A DNA stretch of 26,043 nucleotides from DASPOJ01 sp049790315. GTDB taxonomy: Bacteria > Acidobacteriota > Terriglobia > Acidiferrales > UBA7541. Both the position numbers and the translations under genes were made by a program. Position 1 is the stretch's first letter, and the number at the start of each line of letters is the position of its first letter. The notes beneath the pieces are model-generated. The model was not told the DNA's origin and searched no databases. It saw nothing but the letters and a program-made list of their open reading frames with translations. The stretch is taken from contig JBAQYV010000135.1 of NCBI GenBank assembly GCA_049790315.1, forward strand, positions 1 to 26,043. The letters are read 5' to 3'. This document shows, piece by piece, positions 1-7,527 of the stretch.

Positions 1-70
1 GCGCGCATCATCGCGATGCGCGCGCTCTTCCTTGTTACGGCGTATCCGATGCTCCACGAACGGGAGCTCC

Positions 71-2020
71 ATGAAAAAACGAATTTCCTTGCTGATTGTT
101 CCTGCGCTTATTGTTCTCGTGCTGCCCATTCTTTCGCATGCGCAAGCGAAAACCCCGGCCGCCGCCGCAACTGCTGATGACGATGCGCGGCGCGACGCCG
201 CGGACCTGGCGCAGTTCGAGCACAAAGCCGAACTCTCTAAGGAACTAGGCGCGACCGACATGCTGATCACCGACGGGTTGCCGCTGGCCACCTGGGAAAT
301 GGATGCGGACGATCCGTACCCGATGTGGTTCGCGCACCACGCGGGCCTGCTGATAATTTTTCCTCCCAAAGATGTTCAGCCGTACGTGGACATGAAATAT
401 GCCGCGCGAGTGCAGGCGATATTGGTGAAGCGTTGCGCGATCCTCGAAAAATATGGACTCAAGGGCGTTTGGAATGCGAATGAGCCGGCGGTTATGCCGG
501 AAGGTTTTTTTACGGCGTTTCCCGAATTGCGCGGCCCGCGCATCGACCAACCGAATCGCTCGCGCAAAGCTTACTTCGCGCCCAGCGTGGATGAACCCGA
601 GACGTTGCGAATGTATCGCGATTCGATGCAACTTCTGCTCAAGACTTGTCCGGAAGTGGAGCAATTCAACTGGGTGACTACTGACGCCGGCTCCGGCTTC
701 GATTGGTCGCCATCGCTCTATCCCGGGATCAACGGCAACAGTAACTACAAAGACCGGCCCATGTCGGACCGCGTTTCCGGCTTCTTGATCAATGCCCAGC
801 AAGCCGCGAAAGATGCGGGCCACGACATCGAGATCAATTTGACTCCGATCGCGGCTCGCCAATGGATGATTCCCACGTTTTCGCCGGACGTGTTGCGCGA
901 CATTGTGCATGAACTGCCGCGCGGTTTGGCGGTCCAGGGCAGGGAAGGTCCCGATGGCCGGCCCTTCCAGGGTGTGGCGACGATTGGAAATAACGGCGGT
1001 GCCGCGTTTTATCCCGTGGTCGGCATCGTTCTGCCGTCGATCGAAGGTGCCGGTGGGCCGGGCGGCGGAGGAAACGGCCGCGGAGGCGGAACGGGTGGCG
1101 GAGGCGCGACAGCATCTCCGGCGCGATTCATGGTCAATTTCGGCGACGGCACGGCTATCGATTTCAATTATCGCTTGGTGAAATTCACGCGCGGAGCGCC
1201 GATGCGCACGCTAACGGATCGCATCACAACGTTGCGCGCCTTTGCGGTGAGCGAAGTCGGCGATCAGCAAGCCGACAACCTGATGGAAGTCTGGAGCGCG
1301 CTGAATGACGCGCAACGCAATTTGGAAATTTTGGATTTTGGCGGGATGTTGCGTTTCGGCGATGTGTTGAACCGCTGGATCACGCGTCCGATGGTGCCAT
1401 TTCCCGAGGAGTTGACAGCGGCGGAAACGAAAGATTACCGCCAGTTTCTTTTTCAAGCCAAAGGAGACGAGCAAGCCGCCGACCTCGTCGATATACAAGC
1501 GATGCGCGAATATGAAGGCTGGGGCGCGCACTTGCTATTTCAGCGCACAATTGAATTGACTCTACCGCGAATGCGCCGCGCCCTGAGCCTGGTTCAAGGC
1601 ATCGCGGCTGCGGCGACAGATGATGCCGCGCGCAAACAGTGGGATTTGACGGGGAAGCGATTGCAGGCGGTGATCTATCTGTTGCAGTCGGCGGACAACA
1701 TGGTGGCTTATCAAGCTCAACTCGATCGCGTAAAAAGTTTGGGCGTGAAGCCGGAAGCGAATCCGGTATTGGGAGTTCAGTCCGGATGGGATCGCACGAA
1801 CCTGATGGAGACAGCGCGCAACGAAATCGACACGATGGTGAACCTCAACCGCCTGCTCGAAAGCACGAGCGAGCCGATTCTGGATCTGGCGCCGACGCCG
1901 GGCGAGGAAACCATCATGCGTCTGGGCCCGGATGTCTCCGCGGGGATCAAGCACAAGATCGACGTGATGAACGCGCACTGGCGCGATTACGATCGCCTGT
2001 TTACCGCGCCGAATCCGTGA
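71..2020 (+). CDS. Secreted protein, possible TIM-barrel glycosidase-like
   Basis: The 649-aa product starts with a Sec signal: MKK, a hydrophobic stretch, then a SHAQA cleavage region near residue 25. I chose ATG 71 because GGGAG lies about 6 nt upstream; the in-frame TTG at 32 has no such site and would put an arginine-rich stretch before the signal. The mature protein has an alternating pattern suggestive of a (beta/alpha)8 hydrolase. Segments such as GVWNANEPAVMPEGF and TTDAGSGFDW recall alpha-glucuronidase or hexosaminidase-type barrels, where acidic residues sit at strand ends. A glycine-rich low-complexity insert lies near residues 325-350. The C-terminal third is helical. I do not recognise a named family, so the glycosidase idea is inference. 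The gene is certain; it probably acts in the periplasm or at the cell surface. Confidence 0.85.
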   Translation: MKKRISLLIVPALIVLVLPILSHAQAKTPAAAATADDDARRDAADLAQFEHKAELSKELGATDMLITDGLPLATWEMDADDPYPMWFAHHAGLLIIFPPKDVQPYVDMKYAARVQAILVKRCAILEKYGLKGVWNANEPAVMPEGFFTAFPELRGPRIDQPNRSRKAYFAPSVDEPETLRMYRDSMQLLLKTCPEVEQFNWVTTDAGSGFDWSPSLYPGINGNSNYKDRPMSDRVSGFLINAQQAAKDAGHDIEINLTPIAARQWMIPTFSPDVLRDIVHELPRGLAVQGREGPDGRPFQGVATIGNNGGAAFYPVVGIVLPSIEGAGGPGGGGNGRGGGTGGGGATASPARFMVNFGDGTAIDFNYRLVKFTRGAPMRTLTDRITTLRAFAVSEVGDQQADNLMEVWSALNDAQRNLEILDFGGMLRFGDVLNRWITRPMVPFPEELTAAETKDYRQFLFQAKGDEQAADLVDIQAMREYEGWGAHLLFQRTIELTLPRMRRALSLVQGIAAAATDDAARKQWDLTGKRLQAVIYLLQSADNMVAYQAQLDRVKSLGVKPEANPVLGVQSGWDRTNLMETARNEIDTMVNLNRLLESTSEPILDLAPTPGEETIMRLGPDVSAGIKHKIDVMNAHWRDYDRLFTAPNP

Positions 2021-2189
2021 CCGTTGTGGCTCATCGCAGCAAGAAAACGGGCTGGGGTCTGGGTAGCGGCACGCTTCCCATAAGATTTGAATGTTTGCCG
2101 CGGCACTTAACCAAACGACGTTCGGTTTCGGCCCAATGAAATCGCGCAGCCGGCAAAGGACAAGCAGTTGTGTTCGGTTGATGCTCGCG

Positions 2190-2218
2190 AAAAAAGGCCG
2201 GAGTCTGGCTCCCGGCCT
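2190..2218 (-). terminator. Rho-independent terminator after tRNA-fMet
   Basis: Read on the minus strand, a GC stem (GGCCGGGAG / CTCCGGCC, one bulged base) with a short loop is followed by six T. It begins about 20 nt past the tRNA CCA end, as expected for a tRNA transcription unit. Confidence 0.8.
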
Positions 2219-2236
2219 CAAGAAGTATCAGTGAGA

Positions 2237-2313
<77 letters not shown>

Positions 2314-2360
2314 AATTGATAGTAGCGGAAAGGGGAGAGAGCGTCAAACAGCGCGGCGGG

Positions 2361-3032
2361 CTAACTATTTTGGAAGATCCATTCCGAAGTTTGCTCGACG
2401 AATTGGAACGCGTATCGTTGCCATGGGGCACCCGCTGATTCTGTGCGAACGACCTGGGCGACACCGGCGAAACGTTCCTGTTCGCCAATAAGCAGGACCT
2501 TGACGGTTGCGCCCATGGGCAGCCGGAGGCCGAAGGGACAGAGAAAACCTGTGGCGCTGACGTCTTCCGTAGCCGTCAATTCCTCGAACGGTTTGCCATC
2601 GGGCGCGGTGCCGGAGAGTTTCAGCATGACGCGCATTCGGACGCGCGCGTGGCACCTGCGTTCCGGCTTCTTCTTGCGGAATTCCGCGTCGAGGGCAGAC
2701 TTCAGCGCCGCGAAATCCACGGGCTTTTGGAAATAACCCTTGGCGCCGAGTTTTTCGCACTGTTCTCTGGATTTCAGGTTTTCCGCCCCGGTGACCATGA
2801 AAATTGGAATCGCGGAGGTGTAACTGAGGGTGTGAATGTTATGGCAAAGCTCGAAGCCGGAATATTCCGGCATCATGAGGTCCAGCAAGATGGCGTCAGG
2901 CTTATGTTCGAGCGCAAGGGCGAGGGCTTCCTCGGCATGCGTGGTGTCAATGATTTCGTAGGAATCGGCAAGACGCACGCGGAAGAGTTCGAGCACCGCA
3001 TCGTCGTCATCAACAATCAGAAGCTTTGACAT
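2361..3032 (-). CDS. Response regulator: receiver domain fused to PilZ domain
   Basis: The 223-aa protein starts MSKLLIVDDDD, preceded by a GAGGTG ribosome site; upstream in-frame starts would add a non-homologous tail. Residues 1-120 form a CheY-like receiver with the acidic pocket D8-D10, phosphoacceptor D51 (LLDLMMP), T81 (MVTG) and K103 (QKP). Residues about 122-223 form a PilZ domain with the c-di-GMP signatures RxxxR (R126-R130) and DVSATG (157-162). There is no DNA-binding domain, so output is probably c-di-GMP-dependent protein interaction. Family knowledge links such proteins to motility, adhesion or exopolysaccharide control. No histidine kinase is adjacent, so the partner is unknown. 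Confidence 0.93.
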   Translation of the reverse strand: MSKLLIVDDDDAVLELFRVRLADSYEIIDTTHAEEALALALEHKPDAILLDLMMPEYSGFELCHNIHTLSYTSAIPIFMVTGAENLKSREQCEKLGAKGYFQKPVDFAALKSALDAEFRKKKPERRCHARVRMRVMLKLSGTAPDGKPFEELTATEDVSATGFLCPFGLRLPMGATVKVLLIGEQERFAGVAQVVRTESAGAPWQRYAFQFVEQTSEWIFQNS

Positions 3033-3078
3033 GCGGCGCACCTCAACTGCGCTGGTTGATAGCGGGAGTGCCATAACG

Positions 3079-3107
3079 ACACTAGGGGAGCGTGCGGGGC
3101 CTGTCAA
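3079..3107 (-). promoter_or_regulatory. Possible sigma70-type promoter for the receiver-PilZ gene
   Basis: On the minus strand a perfect TTGACA (3102-3107) is followed, after a 17-nt spacer, by TAGTGT (3079-3084, 3 of 6 matches). It lies about 50 nt before the start codon of the response regulator. The -10 element is weak, so this is a candidate only. Confidence 0.35.
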
Positions 3108-3234
3108 AGCAGGCTGTAGCTTTTGTGTCTTATGAACTATCGGTTAATTGCTGTATTGGCGAGATCGGTCGGAAAGACGCCGTGCGCGCAGCGAATCGGT
3201 CCAAATCGATAGGCGCGTTTCGAGTTATTTCGCT

Positions 3235-3540
3235 CTAGCCGCCAGCAATGGCGCCGATGATCATAAAGGGTTCCGCGCCGGATGCGACTTGTGAAGGGAG
3301 CGGGGCGTCCGGCGAATCGTGGGATAAGTCTTCCTGACAGGCAAAGAAGCGCAGGAACGGGCGACGCTCCTGCGTGATTTGATCACGAATTGTGCCGCGC
3401 AGCATGGGATAACGCGCTTCGAGCGCGTCGAGTACCGTGCGCTGGGTGAGCGTGCCCTGAACGTCGAGCGAAATTTCACTGCCGACGCGCGCCAAGGTTC
3501 GCAAGTGGGCGGGGAGAACGAGTTGAATCGTTTGCGTCAC
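3235..3540 (-). CDS. MoaD/ThiS-family ubiquitin-like protein
   Basis: The 101-aa product has the beta-grasp layout of small sulfur carriers: an N-terminal strand pair (IQLVLPAHLRTLARVG, EISLDV), the helix TVLDALEARYP, and a C-terminal strand ending in GAIAGG. The terminal Gly-Gly is the residue pair that is adenylated and thiocarboxylated in MoaD and ThiS. Translation starts at GTG with no strong ribosome site. It lies 81 nt downstream of the BNR propeller gene on the same strand, so the two are probably co-transcribed. No molybdopterin or thiamine gene is nearby, so a role in either cofactor pathway is not supported by context. It could be a dedicated sulfur carrier or a protein modifier. 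Confidence 0.85.
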   Translation of the reverse strand: MTQTIQLVLPAHLRTLARVGSEISLDVQGTLTQRTVLDALEARYPMLRGTIRDQITQERRPFLRFFACQEDLSHDSPDAPLPSQVASGAEPFMIIGAIAGG

Positions 3541-3621
3541 TCTGATTGCCCGCGATGCGCGCCGTTTGTGATCGTCGCGATGTATGCGGCACGCGGAACG
3601 ATTATATCAAGGCGCCAAATA

Positions 3622-4737
3622 TCACGGCACGGTTTGTACCTCGACCGAGAGCACGCTTGGAAGATCTCGAACGATCGGCGCCCAATTATCGCCGGCGTCG
3701 GGCGAAGCGTAGACCTGCCCGCCCGTGGTGCCGAAATAGATGCCGCAGGAATCGAGCGAATCCACAGCCATGGCGTCGCGCAGCACATTGACGTAGCAAT
3801 CGCTTTGCGGAAGGCCTTTCGAGAGCGGCTCCCACTCATTGCCGCCGGTGCGGCTGCGAAAGACGCGCAGTTTTCCATCGAGGGGAAAATGCTCGGAGTC
3901 ACTTTTAATCGGAACCACGTAGATCGTTTCGGGTTCGTGCGCGTGAACATCGATGGCGAAACCAAAATCGGTGGGGAGGTTTCCGCTGATCTCTTGCCAG
4001 GAATCGCCGGCGTTGTCGCTGCGCATAACGTCCCAATGTTTCTGCATGAAAAGCACGTCGGGCCGCGAGCGATGCATGGCGATGTGGTGTACGCAGTGTC
4101 CGACTTCAGCGGTGGGGTCGGGAATGTGTTGGGATCTCAGGCCGCGATTGATCGGTTGCCATGTGGCGCCGCCGTCATTGGTGCGGAAAGCGCCGGCGGC
4201 CGAGATGGCGATATAGATTCGGCCGGGGTCGCTTGGATCGAGAATGATCGTGTGGAGACACAGCCCGCCAGCGCCAGGCTGCCAGCGGGGTCCTGTGCTG
4301 GTGCCGCGCAACCCGGGCAATTCCTGCCACGTTTGACCGGCGTCGGTGGAGTGAAACAGCGCCGCGTCTTCGACGCCTGCGTAAATCGAATCGGGATCCG
4401 TCAGGGACGGTTCGAGATGCCAGACGCGTTTGAACTCCCAGGGATGGGGCGTGCCGTCGTACCACTGATGCGTGCCGGCGACGCCGTCGTATGCGAATTT
4501 GTTGCCGACAGGCTCCCAGGTTTTGCCGCCGTCGCTTGAGCGCTGAATGAGCTGGCCGAACCATCCGGTGGATTGGGAAGCGTAGAGGCGGTTGGTATCG
4601 GCGGGCGAGCCTTTGAGGTGATAGATCTCCCAGCCCGCGAAGTGGGGTCCGCTGACGCTCCAGTGCTCGCGTTTGCCGTCGGACGTGAGGATGAACGCGC
4701 CTTTGCGCGTGCCAACAAGTACGCGAACCGTGCTCAT
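3622..4737 (-). CDS. BNR/Asp-box beta-propeller protein (sialidase-like fold)
   Basis: The 371-aa protein starts MSTVRVLVGTRKGAF with an AAGGAG site just upstream. It has no signal peptide, so it is probably cytoplasmic. At least five Asp-box motifs of the S/T-x-D-x-G-x-T/S-W type are visible: SSDGGKTW, STDAGQTW, TNDGGATW, SDNAGDSW and SPDAGDNW. This repeat pattern indicates a six- or seven-bladed propeller as in sialidases and photosystem II assembly factors. Asp-boxes are structural, and I cannot identify sialidase catalytic residues, so an enzymatic role is not established. The MoaD-like gene follows on the same strand, and the pair may act together. Confidence 0.88.
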   Translation of the reverse strand: MSTVRVLVGTRKGAFILTSDGKREHWSVSGPHFAGWEIYHLKGSPADTNRLYASQSTGWFGQLIQRSSDGGKTWEPVGNKFAYDGVAGTHQWYDGTPHPWEFKRVWHLEPSLTDPDSIYAGVEDAALFHSTDAGQTWQELPGLRGTSTGPRWQPGAGGLCLHTIILDPSDPGRIYIAISAAGAFRTNDGGATWQPINRGLRSQHIPDPTAEVGHCVHHIAMHRSRPDVLFMQKHWDVMRSDNAGDSWQEISGNLPTDFGFAIDVHAHEPETIYVVPIKSDSEHFPLDGKLRVFRSRTGGNEWEPLSKGLPQSDCYVNVLRDAMAVDSLDSCGIYFGTTGGQVYASPDAGDNWAPIVRDLPSVLSVEVQTVP

Positions 4738-4867
4738 AGCTGGCTCCTTGCCGAGCGCTGATCTCGCAGGATATTCGGCAACGTATCAAGATAACGCGCG
4801 TACCGCAAGTTTTGACGAAGGCCAGGCGGGCGAGCTTTGTACCGGTGCGTTTCGGGCGCGGCTGCGG

Positions 4868-6151
4868 CTAGGCGGTGCGGCGTTGGCGAAGCGAGAGCAA
4901 TCGAGCGATGGCGTAGGCGACGAAGATCGTCATGAAGGGATCGATCGGGTGACGGTAACGCATGGAAGTGTGCGTGATGTAATACGGAATCGGAATGAGC
5001 ACGACGCAGAGAGCGAGCGGAAGCGAGTCCCAGAAATTAGAGCGCAGGCCGAGAATCATTCCGGCGAGAGAAATCAGCGAGAAGATCGTGCAAAACCAGA
5101 CGTCGGCGCGCCTGAGACCCAGCGTGGAAATCCACGGGTCGAGGCGGGAATCCCATGACGCGGTCCAGGTATCTTCGATGCGCACGAGAGTGTGTTTGAG
5201 GAAGAGTCGTGGCTGTGCTTTGATGAAGGTGACGGCTTCGCGCGTTTTTAGGCGGTTGTAGCCGGGCTCGCCGTCCATAACGAGCTCGAGGAGCTGGCGC
5301 TTATCCTTGCCGGGATGACGATCGGGGGAATAGATTTCATTCACGGAGGGATTGTTGCCCAGCCACAATTCCAAACCGAAATTGCTTTTGACGAAAACGA
5401 AGCCGTCGACGGCGTAGTAGCTGCGAATGGTCCAGGGCAGGAGTGCGAGAACGAACATGAAAACGGATGTGGCGACGAGCTTTAGAGAGGGCAAGCCGAC
5501 TTGCCGCCGCCGAAGCGCCAGCCAAACCAGAAAGAAGGGAAGCATGATGCACAGTGCTGGATTCACGAGAGCGGTAAAACCCCAGAGCAAGCCATAGCCT
5601 GACCACTGCAGAGACGACGCTGAGTTCGAGCGGCGAAGGGCCAACGTGCCCAATACGACCAACGCCAGCATTAAAGCGGAAAGGCTTTGGTCCCAGGTCC
5701 ACTCAAGCGATAGAAGTATCGAGTACGGAAAGAAAACCCAAAGCCAAGCCGAGCCAAGACCGACCTTTTCGCCAAAGAGTTTTTTCCCGATGGCGTGAAT
5801 GGGCCAGCAAGTTACCGCGGAAAATATGCAATTGATGAACTGGAAGAAAATCGTGGCCGCGAAGGAATCGAGGCTAAACAACTTGTAACCGATTGCGCCC
5901 AAGAAAGGATAGACCGGGGCGAGGACCGCCGTGGTCGCTTGGTAGTCAGGATATGGGCCGAAGAAGCCTCTGCCGGCGGCGATCGAGGCGGCGAGGAGGC
6001 TTGATTCCAGGCCCATGGTCTCAAATCGCGGATTCGTGGGATTTTCGTGGTGGTGGGAGAGCCAAAACAGAGTCACACGCAACCCGAACGCCGCGATGAC
6101 GGCGAGAGCGGGCGATTTTAGTACCGACACGATTTTGCGGTTTGAAGACAT
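4868..6151 (-). CDS. Multi-pass membrane glycosyltransferase, GT39/ArnT-like
   Basis: I take ATG 6151 (MSSNRKIVSVL) as start, giving 427 aa; an earlier in-frame ATG at 6241 would add a poorly conserved hydrophilic tail. The chain has about 10 hydrophobic segments. The first periplasmic loop (residues about 35-80) holds the acidic stretch RFETMGLESS and the motif VLAPVYPFL, both typical of lipid-phosphate-sugar-dependent glycosyltransferases (PMT/ArnT group). A positively charged C-terminal tail follows the last helix. These enzymes move sugars from polyprenyl-phosphate carriers to proteins or lipids on the outer face of the inner membrane. Donor and acceptor cannot be read from the sequence. 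It is transcribed away from the secreted-protein gene at 6361. Confidence 0.85.
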   Translation of the reverse strand: MSSNRKIVSVLKSPALAVIAAFGLRVTLFWLSHHHENPTNPRFETMGLESSLLAASIAAGRGFFGPYPDYQATTAVLAPVYPFLGAIGYKLFSLDSFAATIFFQFINCIFSAVTCWPIHAIGKKLFGEKVGLGSAWLWVFFPYSILLSLEWTWDQSLSALMLALVVLGTLALRRSNSASSLQWSGYGLLWGFTALVNPALCIMLPFFLVWLALRRRQVGLPSLKLVATSVFMFVLALLPWTIRSYYAVDGFVFVKSNFGLELWLGNNPSVNEIYSPDRHPGKDKRQLLELVMDGEPGYNRLKTREAVTFIKAQPRLFLKHTLVRIEDTWTASWDSRLDPWISTLGLRRADVWFCTIFSLISLAGMILGLRSNFWDSLPLALCVVLIPIPYYITHTSMRYRHPIDPFMTIFVAYAIARLLSLRQRRTA

Positions 6152-6360
6152 GACCAGTGAGTGTGGTAGATGGCCGCTCGATAAAGATTGTGCATGAACC
6201 AGGCGGCTGGCCGGCACGGAATCAGCCAAGGGGATGCCCATATTGACAGGGCTTTGGTGCGTTAGATGTGGGCAGCGATTGCGCGGCAGGGCCGCAATCT
6301 GTATATATGTTGCCGGTCAGCGAGCATGCGGTATCCCAAAGAGTGATTGAAGGAGGCTGA

Positions 6361-7431
6361 ATGGCCATGCGAGAAACGCCGTTGTGTCTTGCGCTGGGTT
6401 TCTTCGTGATCGCGGGAGCGGCGCCGTTGCGCGCGCAATACGCACCCGCGCCGGAAACCTATACCGTCACGGAAACCAACGCGATGTTCGGCCCATCCGA
6501 AACGATGAAGGTTTATCGCGATGGGTCGAAAGCCGTTGTCGACATCATGCCTCCGGCGACGCCGGGTTCTGGAGTGACTCCGGTTCGCACGCTGTACGAT
6601 TTGCAGGCGCACACGAGCATCAGTTGGGACCCTACGATTTCCGCGGCGCAATGTGGACAGGGCACGTTTTCCGGCGACTGGGGCGATCCCTTTGCCGGCT
6701 CCGCGGACATGGCCGCGGATTTGAAGAAGCAGGGTGCGAAGAAGACGGGCGCCGAATCGATAGACGGATTTTCCACGGACGTGTATGAAGCAACCGACGC
6801 GACCAGTCACATAACTTTTACGGCCTGGATCGATACAAAGTACGGTCTTGTGGTGAAGTTACAAAGTGCAGGGAAGACACTCACGGAAATCACGCAGCTG
6901 ATCGTCGCTCCTCCGGCGGCTTCGCTGTTTGCGCTGCCCGCGGCGTGCAGCAATCTTCCGCCGATGGTTTCGGAACCCGACAGGATCGCAGCGGAAACGA
7001 ATAGCAAGGCGGGGGATTATGTGGACGCGGGCATGCCTTCGGACCAGCCGCCGACGACTTCGTGCACGGCGGTGTTTAAGGTCGTGCAGGCCGGAACGAT
7101 GAAGCCGGTGGCGATCCACTACGCGATAGGGCTCGATTTGGACCAGAACTCGAATGGCGGGTACAACGTGGACGTTGGGCTGGCGGGCACGGCGAAGTTT
7201 TCAGGCGGCGCGATCAAAGACGTTTCCACGCAGATTCACAATGGCGTGCTGCGCATACCGAACGTGCCAAAACATTTTTATATGGACGTGGAGTTCGGGG
7301 ATGCCGGATCGGCCTCAGGCTTGCTTTACCGGCAATGCTTTGGAGCCGAGACTACCCTGGTCCTAGTGCTCAAGAATCCCGACAAGCTTTCCGATGGCGC
7401 CGATTGGCTCTGGTCCAAAACAGGGAAATAG
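6361..7431 (+). CDS. Secreted protein with DUF4412/LolA-like region
   Basis: The 356-aa product starts at an ATG preceded by GGAGG and has a signal peptide (cleavage near LRA-QYA, residue 25). Residues about 30-195 resemble periplasmic DUF4412/LolA-fold proteins: repeated short strands, a GAESIDGFSTDVYEAT segment, then TAWIDTKYGLVVK and LFALPAACS near the end of the domain. The C-terminal part (about 200-356) has four spaced cysteines and no family I recognise. It faces the oligogalacturonate-lyase-like gene across a hairpin, and the 209-bp region upstream is shared with the divergent glycosyltransferase. Function is unknown; a periplasmic or outer-membrane binding role is the simplest guess. 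Confidence 0.85.
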   Translation: MAMRETPLCLALGFFVIAGAAPLRAQYAPAPETYTVTETNAMFGPSETMKVYRDGSKAVVDIMPPATPGSGVTPVRTLYDLQAHTSISWDPTISAAQCGQGTFSGDWGDPFAGSADMAADLKKQGAKKTGAESIDGFSTDVYEATDATSHITFTAWIDTKYGLVVKLQSAGKTLTEITQLIVAPPAASLFALPAACSNLPPMVSEPDRIAAETNSKAGDYVDAGMPSDQPPTTSCTAVFKVVQAGTMKPVAIHYAIGLDLDQNSNGGYNVDVGLAGTAKFSGGAIKDVSTQIHNGVLRIPNVPKHFYMDVEFGDAGSASGLLYRQCFGAETTLVLVLKNPDKLSDGADWLWSKTGK

Positions 7432-7481
7432 ATTTTCTTCTTACGTTTAACTCCTTGTGACGTCCCGGTAAATGAGACAGG

Positions 7482-7506
7482 CGCGCTGGAATTTATTTCC
7501 AGCGCG
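7482..7506. terminator. Hairpin between convergent genes
   Basis: A perfect 10-bp inverted repeat (CGCGCTGGAA / TTCCAGCGCG, 5-nt AT loop) sits between the ends of the genes at 6361-7431 and 7528-9111. No long T run follows on either strand, so it may be a weak bidirectional terminator or an mRNA 3' stabiliser. Confidence 0.5.
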
Positions 7507-7527
7507 TCCGTCGTGTTCTTACGGCGC

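Noticed and set aside
1048..1113. Glycine-codon-rich stretch as a possible tandem DNA repeat or frameshift
   Set aside because: The frame stays open with ordinary protein on both sides, and the bases do not form a regular repeat unit.
3379..4539. Long plus-strand open frame opposite the BNR and MoaD-like genes
   Set aside because: It has no family features or ribosome site and mirrors clear Asp-box repeats on the minus strand, so it is a GC-driven shadow.
6243..6271. TTGACA upstream of the secreted-protein gene at 6361
   Set aside because: No acceptable -10 element lies 16-18 nt downstream, so a promoter call is not justified.
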